Source: Paenibacillus rhizophilus (GTDB taxonomy: Bacteria > Bacillota > Bacilli > Paenibacillales > Paenibacillaceae). Taken from it: a DNA stretch of 64,000 nt. The translations under genes were made by a program, and so were the position numbers. The stretch spans positions 930,001-994,000 of the forward strand of contig NZ_RQPI01000001.1 of NCBI RefSeq assembly GCF_003854965.1, written 5' to 3'. The notes beneath the pieces are model-generated. The model saw only the letters and a program-made list of their open reading frames with translations. It was not told the origin of the DNA and ran no database searches. Below are positions 25,806 through 34,180 of this stretch, one piece after another (the stretch's first letter is position 1; each line of letters begins with the position of its first letter).

Positions 25806-26868
25806 CCGGCAGCTTCTCCATGTACTGAATAGCCTGGCTTAGTGTCGATACGGGCACCAGCTTCATCTTGGTGCCGATTTTGTCCGCTTTCGCCTTGGCT
25901 TCTTCGTAGTTCTTAACCGGAACGAAAAAGATTTCGGCGCCCTTCCGGTCGGCGGCTACGATTTTGAACTTCACTCCTCCAATCGGACCCACTTCCCCAT
26001 TCGGATCGATCGTGCCGGTGCCGGCAACTCTGTACCCCTTGGTCAGATCGCCCTTCGTAAGCCGGTTGTATATTTCCATAGTGAACATCAAGCCCGCCGA
26101 CGGACCGCCGACATCCGTATCCGTAAAGCGGACTTCTCTCCCCGCCTCCGAGGCTTTTACCTTCTGAACAGCTCCAATAACGACGCCAAGACCCGGACGG
26201 ACCGCCGCCTTGCCGCTGTCCTTGATCTCCACGAGCGTTACGTTTTCCGTAAGCTTCTTTCCGCCGCGATCCAGCGATACCGCCACCTGATCCCCGATTT
26301 TCCTGGAAGACAGCAGCTTGCTCAGCGCTTCCGGATCGGCCACCTGCCGCCCGTCAACGCTGACAATTTTGTCTCCGGGCTGAAGCTGCTTGTGACCGGT
26401 CTCCCCGGGAACGGAGAACACGAACAAATAATCGGTTGCGTCATGGTATGGAATGCCGGCCGCTTTGTACGCGGCCTCCACGGCATTAGACTGCGAGCTG
26501 CTCATATAGTACACCTGCGTCGCCGCGTATTCTTCCTCCGACTGATTACCGAGCCTTTCGGCTTTGCGTTCGACCTCAGCGTTCGGATTCAGCGCCGAAA
26601 AGAGCAGCAGCGCCACGTTGGCATAGCTGGCGGAAACGGTGGTCATCATGAAGGTTCCCGCCTCCTCTTTATCCTCATTCTCCACCTTGATCATGGGGGA
26701 AACTTCGGAGGCGCCTCCCGGCTGGTACACGACATAAGGCGTCCCCATGAACACAATGATGTAGACCAACACGATCAGTGTAAACAGATAAACCCCGGCG
26801 CGAAATCCCGTTCTGTTCCTGGACTGCCTCAATGGAATTCCCTTCTTTCCAATAGACTCCGCCTTCAT
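25795..26868 (-). CDS. ylbL: PDZ/Lon-type membrane-anchored serine protease YlbL (SepM family)
   Basis: One N-terminal transmembrane helix (about residues 22-43), a PDZ domain (KQLQPGDKIVSVDGRQV) and a C-terminal Lon-like protease domain with Ser (VGGPSAGLMF) and Lys (IGGVKFKIVAA) of the catalytic dyad. In streptococci the relative SepM processes a peptide pheromone; B. subtilis YlbL has been linked to DNA-damage checkpoint recovery. The active domain faces outside. Length 357. Divergent from ylbJ. Confidence 0.93.
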   Translation of the reverse strand: MKAESIGKKGIPLRQSRNRTGFRAGVYLFTLIVLVYIIVFMGTPYVVYQPGGASEVSPMIKVENEDKEEAGTFMMTTVSASYANVALLLFSALNPNAEVERKAERLGNQSEEEYAATQVYYMSSSQSNAVEAAYKAAGIPYHDATDYLFVFSVPGETGHKQLQPGDKIVSVDGRQVADPEALSKLLSSRKIGDQVAVSLDRGGKKLTENVTLVEIKDSGKAAVRPGLGVVIGAVQKVKASEAGREVRFTDTDVGGPSAGLMFTMEIYNRLTKGDLTKGYRVAGTGTIDPNGEVGPIGGVKFKIVAADRKGAEIFFVPVKNYEEAKAKADKIGTKMKLVPVSTLSQAIQYMEKLPVKP

Positions 26869-26995
26869 TTCCGGTTATGTATTTTGTGGAGACCGATTTG
26901 TGATCCTGCACCCGCTTTAGCATGACGGTTGCCCGGCCTGCATAAATTGTTAGAAAACTCGTCTGCTCCCAAGCTATGAAGAGGTGGAATGAAAC

Positions 26996-28219
26996 ATGAA
27001 CGCAAATATAACGCGGATAGCCAAACAATCGGCGCCTTTTCTGTCCGGGGGTCTGGCTATGATTCTCGCAGCTGCCATCATTTCCTCGCCCGAAAGTTCG
27101 TTTAATGCATCACTTCAAGGCTTAAAGCTGTGGTGGACGCTCGTTTTTCCGGCGCTGCTGCCATTTCTAATGCTATCGGAAATGCTGACCGCCTCCGGTT
27201 TCGTTCATGCCATCGGGGTTCTTCTGGAACCGCTCATGAAGCTCGTCTTCCGGCTGCCGGGTTCCGCGGGCTGGACGCTGGCGCTGGGAATGACGTCCGG
27301 CTTCCCCGGCGGTGCCCAAGGCGCAGTCCAGCTGCATCGGCAGGGCGAAATCTCCGGCAGAGATGCAGGCCGTCTGGCTTCGCTTGCCCATTTCGCCAGC
27401 CCGGTCACGCTGCTGATCGTCGTCGGCGCCGCCATGCTTCATAGCCCCGCGGCCGGTTACGGCCTGCTTGCCGTGCACTGGGTTGCGGGGCTCGCCGCAG
27501 GCTCGACTATATCCTTGGGAACTTCCCCCCATGAGAATACCGCTCCGGCTAAAGCTTCCGCCATTCGGCGGGCTTCCCTAATCCGGCGCGCGGTATCCGG
27601 CGCCGCGGATGCGCGCGCAAGGGACGGCCGCAGCTTCGGCAGACTGCTGGGCGAATCGGTAAGCGCCTCGGTGCAGAGCTTGATGCTGGTTGGGGGATAT
27701 ATGATTATCTTCGCCGTCGTTATCAGCATTGTAACAAGGCAATGGCCCATGCTGCCAGCCGCCCTGCCCGCCGGTCTGCTGGAAATTCATCTTGGGGCGC
27801 AGGCGCTGACGTCAGGGCCCGGGCCGACAGTCCCTGGATTGTCTTTAGGACCGCTCGGGCTTGCGGTGCTGTCGGGAGTACTTGGCTGGAGCGGCATCTG
27901 CGCACAGCTCCAAGCGCTGACGGTGCTGAGGCCCTCAGGTACCCGCTTTCTCCCGTTTGCCGCAGGGCGGCTTCTGCACGGCGGTTATGCTTTCCTTCTG
28001 ACGCTGCTGCTCTACAAACCGCTTATTGCGATTCAAGAGGCGGCGCTGCCCGCTTTAGCAGGCGGGAACCTTTCTCCTATGTCCGGATCATCCGGAGAAG
28101 GAGCGGCCTGGAGCTTTTTCCCCAATTTAGCCGCACTGTTGGTGTTGATGCTGCTCTCCTTGCTGATTCTGTCTGCTGCTGTCCAGCTTACTTCAGCGCT
28201 CCACCGCCGCTTTCGCTGA
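26996..28219 (+). CDS. ylbJ: Sporulation integral membrane protein YlbJ
   Basis: Polytopic protein of the nucleoside-recognition/gate family, with at least eight hydrophobic segments. Typical blocks: WWTLVFPALLPFLMLSEM, GMTSGFPGGAQ and SLAHFASPVTLL. The B. subtilis homologue is expressed in the mother cell and needed for robust spores. ATG 26996 follows AGAGGTGG. A low-complexity Arg/Ala stretch (around residues 190-215) separates two membrane halves. The 3' end overlaps coaD by 32 bases, convergent. Confidence 0.9.
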   Translation: MNANITRIAKQSAPFLSGGLAMILAAAIISSPESSFNASLQGLKLWWTLVFPALLPFLMLSEMLTASGFVHAIGVLLEPLMKLVFRLPGSAGWTLALGMTSGFPGGAQGAVQLHRQGEISGRDAGRLASLAHFASPVTLLIVVGAAMLHSPAAGYGLLAVHWVAGLAAGSTISLGTSPHENTAPAKASAIRRASLIRRAVSGAADARARDGRSFGRLLGESVSASVQSLMLVGGYMIIFAVVISIVTRQWPMLPAALPAGLLEIHLGAQALTSGPGPTVPGLSLGPLGLAVLSGVLGWSGICAQLQALTVLRPSGTRFLPFAAGRLLHGGYAFLLTLLLYKPLIAIQEAALPALAGGNLSPMSGSSGEGAAWSFFPNLAALLVLMLLSLLILSAAVQLTSALHRRFR

Positions 28220-28709
28220 ACTTCAGCCGGATTGCCCGTTCGACTTCAGGAGTGACGAAATCGGTCAAATCACCATCGAAATGGCCGATTTCTTTGACCA
28301 CGCTGGAGCTAAGATAGGAGTACTTCGGATTCGTCATCATAAAAATCGTCTCCGCATCCGAATTCAGCTTACTGTTAATGGTAGCGATCTGCAGTTCATA
28401 TTCGAAATCGGTAACGGTGCGGATGCCCCGGACGATGACATGCGCATTTTTTTGCCGGACATAATTGGCAAGCAAATCCCGAAAGCTGTCAATTTCCACA
28501 TTGGGAAGATGCGATGTTACCTGGCGAAGCAGATCGGCGCGTTCCTCTACGGAAAACAGCGGATTTTTGCTTAAATTATTCAATACGGCCACGACCAGCC
28601 GGTCAAATTGCTTCGCGGCCCGCTCAATAATATCGATATGGCCCAGCGTTACCGGATCGAAACTGCCGGGGTAAATCGCGACTCTTTCCTCTCTAATTTG
28701 CAGACTCAC
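28188..28709 (-). CDS. coaD: Phosphopantetheine adenylyltransferase
   Basis: Penultimate step of coenzyme A synthesis. The nucleotidyltransferase motif is YPGSFDPVTLGHIDII, with VRGIRTVTDFEYE and the C-terminal ISSS-like block YSYLSSSVVKEI. Length 173. A GTG start at 28709 follows GAGGGGGT and overlaps the rsmD stop (GTGA), coupling the two genes. Confidence 0.96.
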   Translation of the reverse strand: MSLQIREERVAIYPGSFDPVTLGHIDIIERAAKQFDRLVVAVLNNLSKNPLFSVEERADLLRQVTSHLPNVEIDSFRDLLANYVRQKNAHVIVRGIRTVTDFEYELQIATINSKLNSDAETIFMMTNPKYSYLSSSVVKEIGHFDGDLTDFVTPEVERAIRLKFSESGGGALK

Positions 28710-29302
28710 TCTTGTACCCCCTCATCCTTATCGATGTCGGTCACTTCGCCGGATAGATAACGGTAAATGGATACCGCCGTTTCTCCATACACTGCATGAC
28801 GCAATTGTTCAAAGCCCGGGATTTGTTCGGGATATTCATAGCCGGACTCGTGCTCAAGCACAATGACCGCGCCCTGGCGCAGCAGCCCTTTGTCTGCCAT
28901 TAAGGCCATTAGCTCGTCCCCGAATTTATGACGGTAAGGCGGGTCCAGAAAGACGAGATCGAATATCCTCCCCCGCTTCTCCAGCGCGCCCAAGGCCTTG
29001 TTCGCATCGTTCCGGTATACCTCGGCCTTTTCTGCGAGCCTTGCAGTCTTTAGATTCTCACGTACCGTATCGATGCTTTTCGGCTCCATGTCGATAAATA
29101 CGGCGCTGTCCATCCCCCTGCTCAGGGCTTCGATTCCGAGTCCGCCGGTCCCGGCGAACAGGTCCAGCACGTCGCCTCCATCGAAATAAGGGCCGATCAT
29201 GCTGAAAATCGCCTCCTTGACCTTATCGGTCGTAGGGCGGGTTCCGGTTCCCGGAACGCTTTTTAAAGGTCTTCCCTTGGCTGTGCCCGACACCACTCTC
29301 AC
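28706..29302 (-). CDS. rsmD: 16S rRNA (guanine966-N2)-methyltransferase RsmD
   Basis: SAM-dependent rRNA methyltransferase. The SAM site is LDLFAGTGGLGIEALSRG and the catalytic motif is LDPPYRHK. The family start RVVSGTAKGRPLKS follows GTG 29302, preceded by CAGGTGA; the open frame extends upstream without similarity. About 198 residues. Pairs with coaD as in B. subtilis (ylbH-coaD). Confidence 0.95.
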   Translation of the reverse strand: MRVVSGTAKGRPLKSVPGTGTRPTTDKVKEAIFSMIGPYFDGGDVLDLFAGTGGLGIEALSRGMDSAVFIDMEPKSIDTVRENLKTARLAEKAEVYRNDANKALGALEKRGRIFDLVFLDPPYRHKFGDELMALMADKGLLRQGAVIVLEHESGYEYPEQIPGFEQLRHAVYGETAVSIYRYLSGEVTDIDKDEGVQE

Positions 29303-29423
29303 TGCTTGCTTCACCTGCTCTGTATATCTATTTATTACGCCAAAACGGCATAATTTCACGCCTATCGTACCACATTCCCGCCGTTAAATAAAAAAAATTG
29401 TCGCATCCCGTCCCGTGAGCCGG

Positions 29424-29600
29424 CGGACAAAATTTTGCATGATATGTATAAAATCAGCTGTCAAGGGTCATCCTGTAATTATCGACATCACAAAATGTCG
29501 TAGACAACCGCGGAGCAAGCTTACGCTTCCCCATAAGCTCTTCGTCCGGTTTCTCCTCTCCCATGAAAGGGCCTCGTCGCGAGACGGGGCCCGATTTTTG
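29424..29600 (+). ncRNA. Candidate small RNA with orphan terminator and C-rich stretch
   Basis: A GGGCC(T)CGTC / GACG(G)GGCCC hairpin with GCGA loop and GATTTTTG tail (29569-29600) is a good plus-strand terminator, but no plus-strand gene precedes it because rsmD points away. CGGACA (29424-29429) and TATAAA (29447-29452), 17 bp apart, could start a transcript near 29459, giving about 140 nt. It holds a perfect hairpin CGACAT/ATGTCG and the unpaired C-rich run TTTCTCCTCTCCC, which is complementary to ribosome-binding sites like the C-rich arms of Gram-positive trans-acting sRNAs. No open frame with a ribosome binding site is seen. Confidence 0.4.
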
Positions 29601-29730
29601 TGTGTAAAACCTTATTTATCAAGCTCGAAATATTCGGTCAACAATTCCTTGAACCCAACTCTCCGTATAATGGCTCAATATTTTTGGCATACTTAACTTG
29701 TCAAAAATGAACTCAAAAAGGAGCTTGAAA

Positions 29731-30252
29731 ATGACAGGGATACTAGGCGGCAACCCCAAAGAAGAACCGATGCATTATGGAGAGATCTTTAACGTTTGGT
29801 CGGCTTCAATGGCTGCAAAAGGAACGGTCTCTTGTTATCGGGCATATTTAAATCATGCCGGTGACCACGACCTGAAAAAAGTATTAGGCTCGTTAATTGA
29901 TCAAGCTGAACTGGAAATCAGTGAATGCGATAAGCTTCTCGAGGACAATGGCATCGCTTCAGCGCCAATATTGCCTCACAGACCCGAAGCCAAGCTTGAG
30001 GATATTCCTGTAGGTGCGCGATTTACAGATCCGGAGATTGCAGCTAAAATCGCTGCCGAGAATGCAGTCGGACTGGTTGCTTGCAGCCAAGCGATGGGCC
30101 AATCGATTCGTGAAGATATTGGCACTTTATTCGCCAAGTATCATGCTACAAAAGCAAGCTTAGGTTTGAGAATCCTGCATTTAAACAAGAAAAAAGGCTG
30201 GCTAATTCCTCCTCCGCTTCAAGTAAAAAGACCCGAACCAATTAAAGCATAA
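29731..30252 (+). CDS. DUF3231 family protein
   Basis: 173-residue helical protein matching the DUF3231 family common in spore-forming Bacillales. Visible blocks are YGEIFNVWSASMAAKGTVSCY, LIDQAELEISECDKLLEDNGI and PVGARFTDPEIAAKIA. The fold is thought to be ferritin-like; no function is established. ATG 29731 follows AAGGAG; eleven further codons upstream are open but lack a ribosome binding site. Followed by a terminator and then by an Mn catalase, another four-helix protein. Confidence 0.8.
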   Translation: MTGILGGNPKEEPMHYGEIFNVWSASMAAKGTVSCYRAYLNHAGDHDLKKVLGSLIDQAELEISECDKLLEDNGIASAPILPHRPEAKLEDIPVGARFTDPEIAAKIAAENAVGLVACSQAMGQSIREDIGTLFAKYHATKASLGLRILHLNKKKGWLIPPPLQVKRPEPIKA

Positions 30253-30258
30253 GATCAA

Positions 30259-30303
30259 GAGGGTGTCTCCTAAGCCGAATAGGCGAGACGCCCTCTTTCT
30301 TTT
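30259..30303 (+). terminator. Terminator after the DUF3231 gene
   Basis: AGAGGGTGTCTC pairs with GAGACGCCCTCT (one G-T), followed by TTCTTTT. Confidence 0.8.
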
Positions 30304-30423
30304 AGTATGAGCTTTATATGGTCGCTGCCGGAATAATGAGGTTATTACACCTTAATTGTATAAACAAGTAACCTTAGGAGAAAATAAGGTTGATTTTTTA
30401 CTAGCAATCGAGGAGGTTTGACT

Positions 30424-31278
30424 TTGTATTTCTACAAAGAAGGTATAATCAACAATATTGTGGTGGATAAACCGGACCCTGCCGCAGCCAAGGTACTGCA
30501 GGAAATTTTAGGTGGACATTATGGGGAAATGCGGACAATGATGCAGTATTTCTTCCAAACCAGCAATTTCCGCGGCAAGGAAACGCAGTTCCGCGATCTC
30601 CTCAGAGGCGTGTTTCTTGAGGAAATCGCCCACGTGGAACTGGTTCAGCATACGATCAATCAGTTGTTGAACGGATCGGGTGAGAACACTGCCGGAAACG
30701 CCGGAATCGATGGGGCTCCCCTGAACGAAGCCGTCAAACACGCAAATCCCCATCATTATATTGTAGGCGCTCAGGCATCGCTGCCTGTTGACGCAGCAGG
30801 CAATCCCTGGCTGGGTAATTACGTGTATAGCCATGGCAACTTAATTAGCGATTTACTGAACAACGTCATTCTGGAGTCCACAGGCGTGCTTCAAAAAACA
30901 CGCATTTACGAGATGAGCTCCAACAAAACCTTCCGGGAGACCCTGGCATTCCTTATTGTCCGCGATAACGCGCACCAAAATGCTTTTGCCAAGTCCCTGG
31001 AGACACTTGGGGTAAATTGGGGCAACATCTTCCCTATTCCTAACTATGACATCAATAAATATCCGGAATGCCGGAAGTTTGTGGAGATGGGTTATCATAA
31101 CGCACAGTTCAACTTCAGCCTCGACCCTACAAGAATAGGAGAAATATTCCAAGGGGCCTCTCCAAGCCGAAACAACGGAAAACTGCAGGTCGTCGCGCCT
31201 CCAGCTGGTTTCCCTGTACCCGTAATGCCGGAAATGCCAAATGAACATAGCCCAGGATTAGGTGATCTGAAAGCTTAA
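30424..31278 (+). CDS. Manganese catalase family protein
   Basis: Non-haem dimanganese catalase fold. Metal-ligand blocks are visible: GEMRTMMQYFFQ (Glu), EEIAHVELV (Glu, His), and RDNAHQNAF (His), with a further Glu in VILESTG. The 284-residue length fits full catalases rather than the short spore-coat CotJC form. TTG 30424 is taken as start, seven bases after AGGAGG; TTG 30418 is too close. The C-terminal tail is Pro-rich. Expected role: peroxide detoxification, perhaps in the spore coat. Confidence 0.88.
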   Translation: MYFYKEGIINNIVVDKPDPAAAKVLQEILGGHYGEMRTMMQYFFQTSNFRGKETQFRDLLRGVFLEEIAHVELVQHTINQLLNGSGENTAGNAGIDGAPLNEAVKHANPHHYIVGAQASLPVDAAGNPWLGNYVYSHGNLISDLLNNVILESTGVLQKTRIYEMSSNKTFRETLAFLIVRDNAHQNAFAKSLETLGVNWGNIFPIPNYDINKYPECRKFVEMGYHNAQFNFSLDPTRIGEIFQGASPSRNNGKLQVVAPPAGFPVPVMPEMPNEHSPGLGDLKA

Positions 31279-31352
31279 AACCCAAGCACGGAAAACTCAC
31301 CTTTTGCCATCCTCCCGAATAGGCAACGCATACCGTAAGGAGGAGAATTAAA

Positions 31353-31556
31353 TTGTATACTTATGAAACACAGCGGCAGCAGCATCTAGCCTGGCACGAA
31401 ACACTGGAAATGCACGAACTGACGGCCTATCAGAGCAACCAAACTTTTTACTTCATGTTGGAGGGGGTTTTATCCGTCCTACGATCTTCCCAAACTGCTG
31501 GCAAACGATGTCGCTACTGCAAAGAAGGCACTTCCATTGTAGAAGATATAGGTTAA
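31353..31556 (+). pseudogene. CotF-like spore coat protein fragment, probably frameshifted
   Basis: The first ~30 residues (QHLAWHETLEMHELTAYQSN) match the N terminus of CotF-type coat proteins, which are normally longer. After residue 35 the frame reads unlike the family. A +1 shift near the GGAGGGGG run gives FYPSYDLPKLLAND and ends within 25 codons. TTG 31353 has AAGGAGGAG upstream, so the gene is probably still translated as a 67-residue product. It is either a decayed gene or a sequencing indel. Confidence 0.45.
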
Positions 31557-31561
31557 AAATG

Positions 31562-31585
31562 CCCCCATCAAGGGGGTCTTTTTGA
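31562..31585 (+). terminator. Terminator after the coat-protein fragment
   Basis: CCCCC-ATCAA-GGGGG hairpin followed by TCTTTTTG. Confidence 0.75.
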
Positions 31586-31684
31586 AAATATAAGAAAGTA
31601 TAAGCTGCACGCTTAACTTTTTCCTTATATTTCTACGAGAAACGAGTGCCGCCTTTTGAGGACGGCATAGCCGTTTCTTCTTGT
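31584..31684 (+). repeat. Two-hairpin structured element, copy A
   Basis: Starts immediately after a terminator T-tract. Hairpin 1: ATATAAG...CTTATAT with inner AAAGT/ACTTT and TAAGC/GCTTA. Linker TTTCTACGA. Hairpin 2: GAAACG/CGTTTC with inner GCCG/CGGC. It ends TTTCTTCTTGT. Copy B at 44834-44937 has the same order, the same linker and the same end, with compensating changes in the stems, so the fold rather than the sequence is kept. No open frame of note. Confidence 0.65.
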
Positions 31685-31821
31685 CAAGCAATTACCCGGA
31701 AATCATGCGGTACATATTAGAGAGGGAAGCTCCATCATTTATATGGCGTCAGTACTGCAAGAATCCCCCTTGGAGATTCCGGCCTTGACCGTCCTGAGGG
31801 ACCGACCCTTTTTTCCGGGGA

Positions 31822-31975
31822 TAGATGCATTCAGCCCGTCCCTTTTCAAGCTGTTGTTCAAGGTATGTTCGGGACTGAAAAAAAGGGACCCATCCTTGCA
31901 ACCCATTATGGTCGTCGGACAGATCCCACCCCGAAGGAGCCCCGTGCTCAAGCCTCTATTTTGTTGCGATTTTGG
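31822..31975. repeat. Decayed duplicate of the glsB/CCE_0567-like intergenic region, copy 1
   Basis: From AGATGCATTCAG onward it matches 32940-33090 closely (shared blocks CAAGGTATGTT, GGGACTGAAAAAA, GTCGTCGGAC, CCGTGCTCAA). On the minus strand it keeps the start codon region of a GlsB-like gene, but the coding part beyond MHL is lost. Just past its right end (31972-32005) a short stretch resembles the interior of the CCE_0567-like gene, so the middle of that gene was deleted here. Confidence 0.6.
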
Positions 31976-32022
31976 CGAACCAATTCGGAGAATTGTCATA
32001 AGATTTAGACTAGAGCCGGTTA

Positions 32023-32626
32023 TCAACTAAGAAATTTCGACGGAAACTGTTGAACGATTCCGCTTGTCATCACGTCAGCCATTCCAAGCGCTTGCAGTTC
32101 AATTTGGTCACCAGATGCGATGTTCTCCGCATAGTTCCCGGCAATACGGGTGGCAACCTCATTGCTGAGGAGTCTCAAATGCTCATGAAGCATACGCTGC
32201 CACTCTGCTTTGGACCAATAGGGATTGAGCTCAGAAAAGCAGCGATAGAATCCGCATTGGCATACCACCGTTTCTGTGCGTCCGCCGCAGCTTGGGAATT
32301 CCCCGACTTCAGCGCCTTGACAAGTTCGGCCGCGATCGTGAGATGCCCCCGGAGTAACTTGGCAAATTCGGCCGCAATGGCCGGACCATACAAAGGGGCG
32401 AGAACAGCCGCAAAATCGTCAGGATTACGGAGAAGCCTTTCGGTTGTTTCTTTTTCATCTGGGAGGCCGTCAACGATACTATCGACCGTCAACCGGGTCC
32501 AGTAAACATGCTGCTCCCATAATGTCCTGAGCTTCCTGTTCAACTCTACTTTTGATGGTGTCCACTCCCAGTGATGGCCCTGTCGGAAAGCATAATTGCT
32601 ATATAGATCGGAAAATAAGCATACAT
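32023..32626 (-). pseudogene. Helical hypothetical protein, broken by two frameshifts
   Basis: Three pieces on one strand read as one protein. ATG 32626 (after GAAGGAGT) gives MYAYFPIY. After a one-base shift comes SNYAFRQGHHWEWTPSK, then LNRKLRTLWEQHVYWTRLT through RWYANADSIAAFLSSI. After a second shift near 32245, NPYWSKAEWQRMLHEHLRL continues to FLS and the stop. The whole would be about 190 residues and resembles a family of hypothetical proteins in Paenibacillus with LWEQHVxWTR and DVMTxGIIxQF motifs (from memory). No catalytic motif is recognised. Real decay and assembly indels cannot be told apart by eye. Confidence 0.65.
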
Positions 32627-32702
32627 TTGGGTGACTCCTTCTTTTTTTCCTACAGTATATAGGCGGAGTGCTTATTTTGTGCCAGCATTTCCGTGATGCC
32701 CC

Positions 32703-32948
32703 TTATTGTTGTTTGCGCGCAATCGCGAAGAAAATAAGCAGCGCCAATATTGATCCGATAATCGCGGGCACGATGTAAAATCCGCCAACGACTGGTCCGC
32801 GGGCGCCTAGCAATTCCGTCCCTAACCAAGATCCCACAAAGCCAGCCGCAATATTTCCGACGATGCCTCCAGGCACATCTCTGCCAATCAGGTTACCGCT
32901 TAGCCAACCAATTAACCCGCCGACAATCAATACCCATAACAGATGCAT
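32703..32948 (-). CDS. GlsB/YeaQ/YmgE family small membrane protein
   Basis: 81-residue stress-associated membrane protein (transglycosylase-associated family) with three hydrophobic helices and the Gly-rich pattern GLIGWLSGNLIGRDVPGG, GFVGSWLG. ATG 32948 follows AAGGGGAT at slightly long spacing. Its upstream region is duplicated at 31822. Function unknown. Confidence 0.88.
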   Translation of the reverse strand: MHLLWVLIVGGLIGWLSGNLIGRDVPGGIVGNIAAGFVGSWLGTELLGARGPVVGGFYIVPAIIGSILALLIFFAIARKQQ

Positions 32949-33090
32949 TCAGTTATCCCCTTTTCAAGTTGTTGGTTCAAGGTATGTTAGGGACTGAAAA
33001 AAGGGACCCCTCCTTTCAACCCATTACGGTCGTCGGACGAATCCCACCCGGAGCTGCGCCCCGTGCTCAAAGCCTTTATTGTATTGCGAT
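32940..33090. repeat. glsB upstream region, copy 2 of the duplicated segment
   Basis: Presumed parental copy of the repeat at 31822-31975, running from the glsB start codon through the spacer to the stop of the CCE_0567-like gene. Both copies include AGGGACTGAAAAAAGGGACC. Near 33080-33120 there are short imperfect repeats of TGTATTGCGATT. Confidence 0.6.
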
Positions 33091-33102
33091 TGTATTGCGG
33101 TT

Positions 33103-33309
33103 TCAGATTTGCTGCGATTTCAGACTTTTCAGTTCCTGTCTCTTGGCTGCCAGCGCAGTAAAGGCCTCGAAGGTTTGGCGCGCCAATTCGGGGAGTTGTT
33201 CCAGGTTCAGCGGCAGGCCCTCCGCCAAGTCGTGAAGCTGGTTCTGCAAGTTGATGGCTGCACTGTTCAATTGCTTAATTTCTTCCTTCAGCTGAACGAT
33301 TTGCTCCAT
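33103..33309 (-). CDS. Small helical-hairpin protein, CCE_0567/DUF683 (Rop-like) type
   Basis: 68 residues predicted as two antiparallel helices. The pattern KEEIKQLNSAAINLQNQLHD and LPELARQTFEAFTAL resembles the CCE_0567 family, small proteins usually seen near nifX in diazotrophs. No nif gene is in this window. ATG 33309 has AGGAGGAG upstream. Assignment is by eye. Confidence 0.55.
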   Translation of the reverse strand: MEQIVQLKEEIKQLNSAAINLQNQLHDLAEGLPLNLEQLPELARQTFEAFTALAAKRQELKSLKSQQI

Positions 33310-33511
33310 ATATTACTCCTCCTGTTTGAGCCGTCTTGTCTGATACAGCCCATGATAATAATTGCATTTTTAATAACTATACCGTATTTATAACTATTAT
33401 TATGTAATAAATGTTACAGTAATCTGACTAGCATAGAGATCAAAGAAATATTCCCGTTGAATAAAGCTTAGACTTGGCTTATGATTGATGACAAATTAGG
33501 GGGTGCCGAGC

Positions 33512-34180
33512 ATGTGCGGTCGATACACGATAACCGTTGCTTTGGAAGAACTTATGCTGAAATATTACACACAGGACGTCACAATCAAACATTACGCTCC
33601 AAAATATAATGCCGCACCGATGCAGAATATTCCCGCCGTTATCGGCACCGGGGCCGGAAACCGAATCGGAGAACTGCGCTGGGGGCTTGTTCCTTTCTGG
33701 GCTAAGGACGACAGGTCCGGGAGCAAAATGATCAATATCCGCGCCGAGACGCTGCGGGACAAGCCTTCGTTTAGACAACTGCTGTCCTCGCGGCGCTGCA
33801 TCATTCCGGCAGACGGATTTTATGAATGGCGCAGTCAAGGCGGAAGCAAGCAGCCAATGCGTATAATGATGTGTGACGGAGGGATTTTTTCGCTGGCCGG
33901 AATTTATGATATATGGGTGAATGCGGATGGAAAAAAGCTCGGCACCTGCGCCATCATCACTACGGAGCCAAATGCTTTAACGGCGGAAATTCACAACCGG
34001 ATGCCGGTAATTCTTCGTCCGGAAGATGAGGATAACTGGCTGGGGCGAAGCAATCATGATATGGACAGTCTGGCCAACCTGCTGAAGCCGTACGATGCCT
34101 CAAAAATGCGGGCCTATCCCGTCTCCGCGAAGGTCGGCAATGTCCGCAATGATTCAAAAGAATTATTAGAGGAAGCTTAG
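33512..34180 (+). CDS. yedK: SOS-response-associated abasic-site protein YedK/HMCES
   Basis: Crosslinks covalently to abasic sites in single-stranded DNA through the N-terminal cysteine. MCGRY starts at ATG 33512 so that Cys2 becomes the first residue; the upstream in-frame ATG (33503) would bury it and is rejected. Other active-site residues: Asn in YNAAPMQ, Glu in GFYEWR, His in IHNRMPVIL. Length 222. AGGGGGTG precedes it. No LexA-type box was recognised upstream. Confidence 0.93.
   Translation: MCGRYTITVALEELMLKYYTQDVTIKHYAPKYNAAPMQNIPAVIGTGAGNRIGELRWGLVPFWAKDDRSGSKMINIRAETLRDKPSFRQLLSSRRCIIPADGFYEWRSQGGSKQPMRIMMCDGGIFSLAGIYDIWVNADGKKLGTCAIITTEPNALTAEIHNRMPVILRPEDEDNWLGRSNHDMDSLANLLKPYDASKMRAYPVSAKVGNVRNDSKELLEEA

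Noticed and set aside
33103..33309. Sign of a nitrogen-fixation cluster from the CCE_0567-like protein
   Set aside because: No nifHDK, nifENB, nifX or nifV genes are in the window, and the neighbours are unrelated stress genes.
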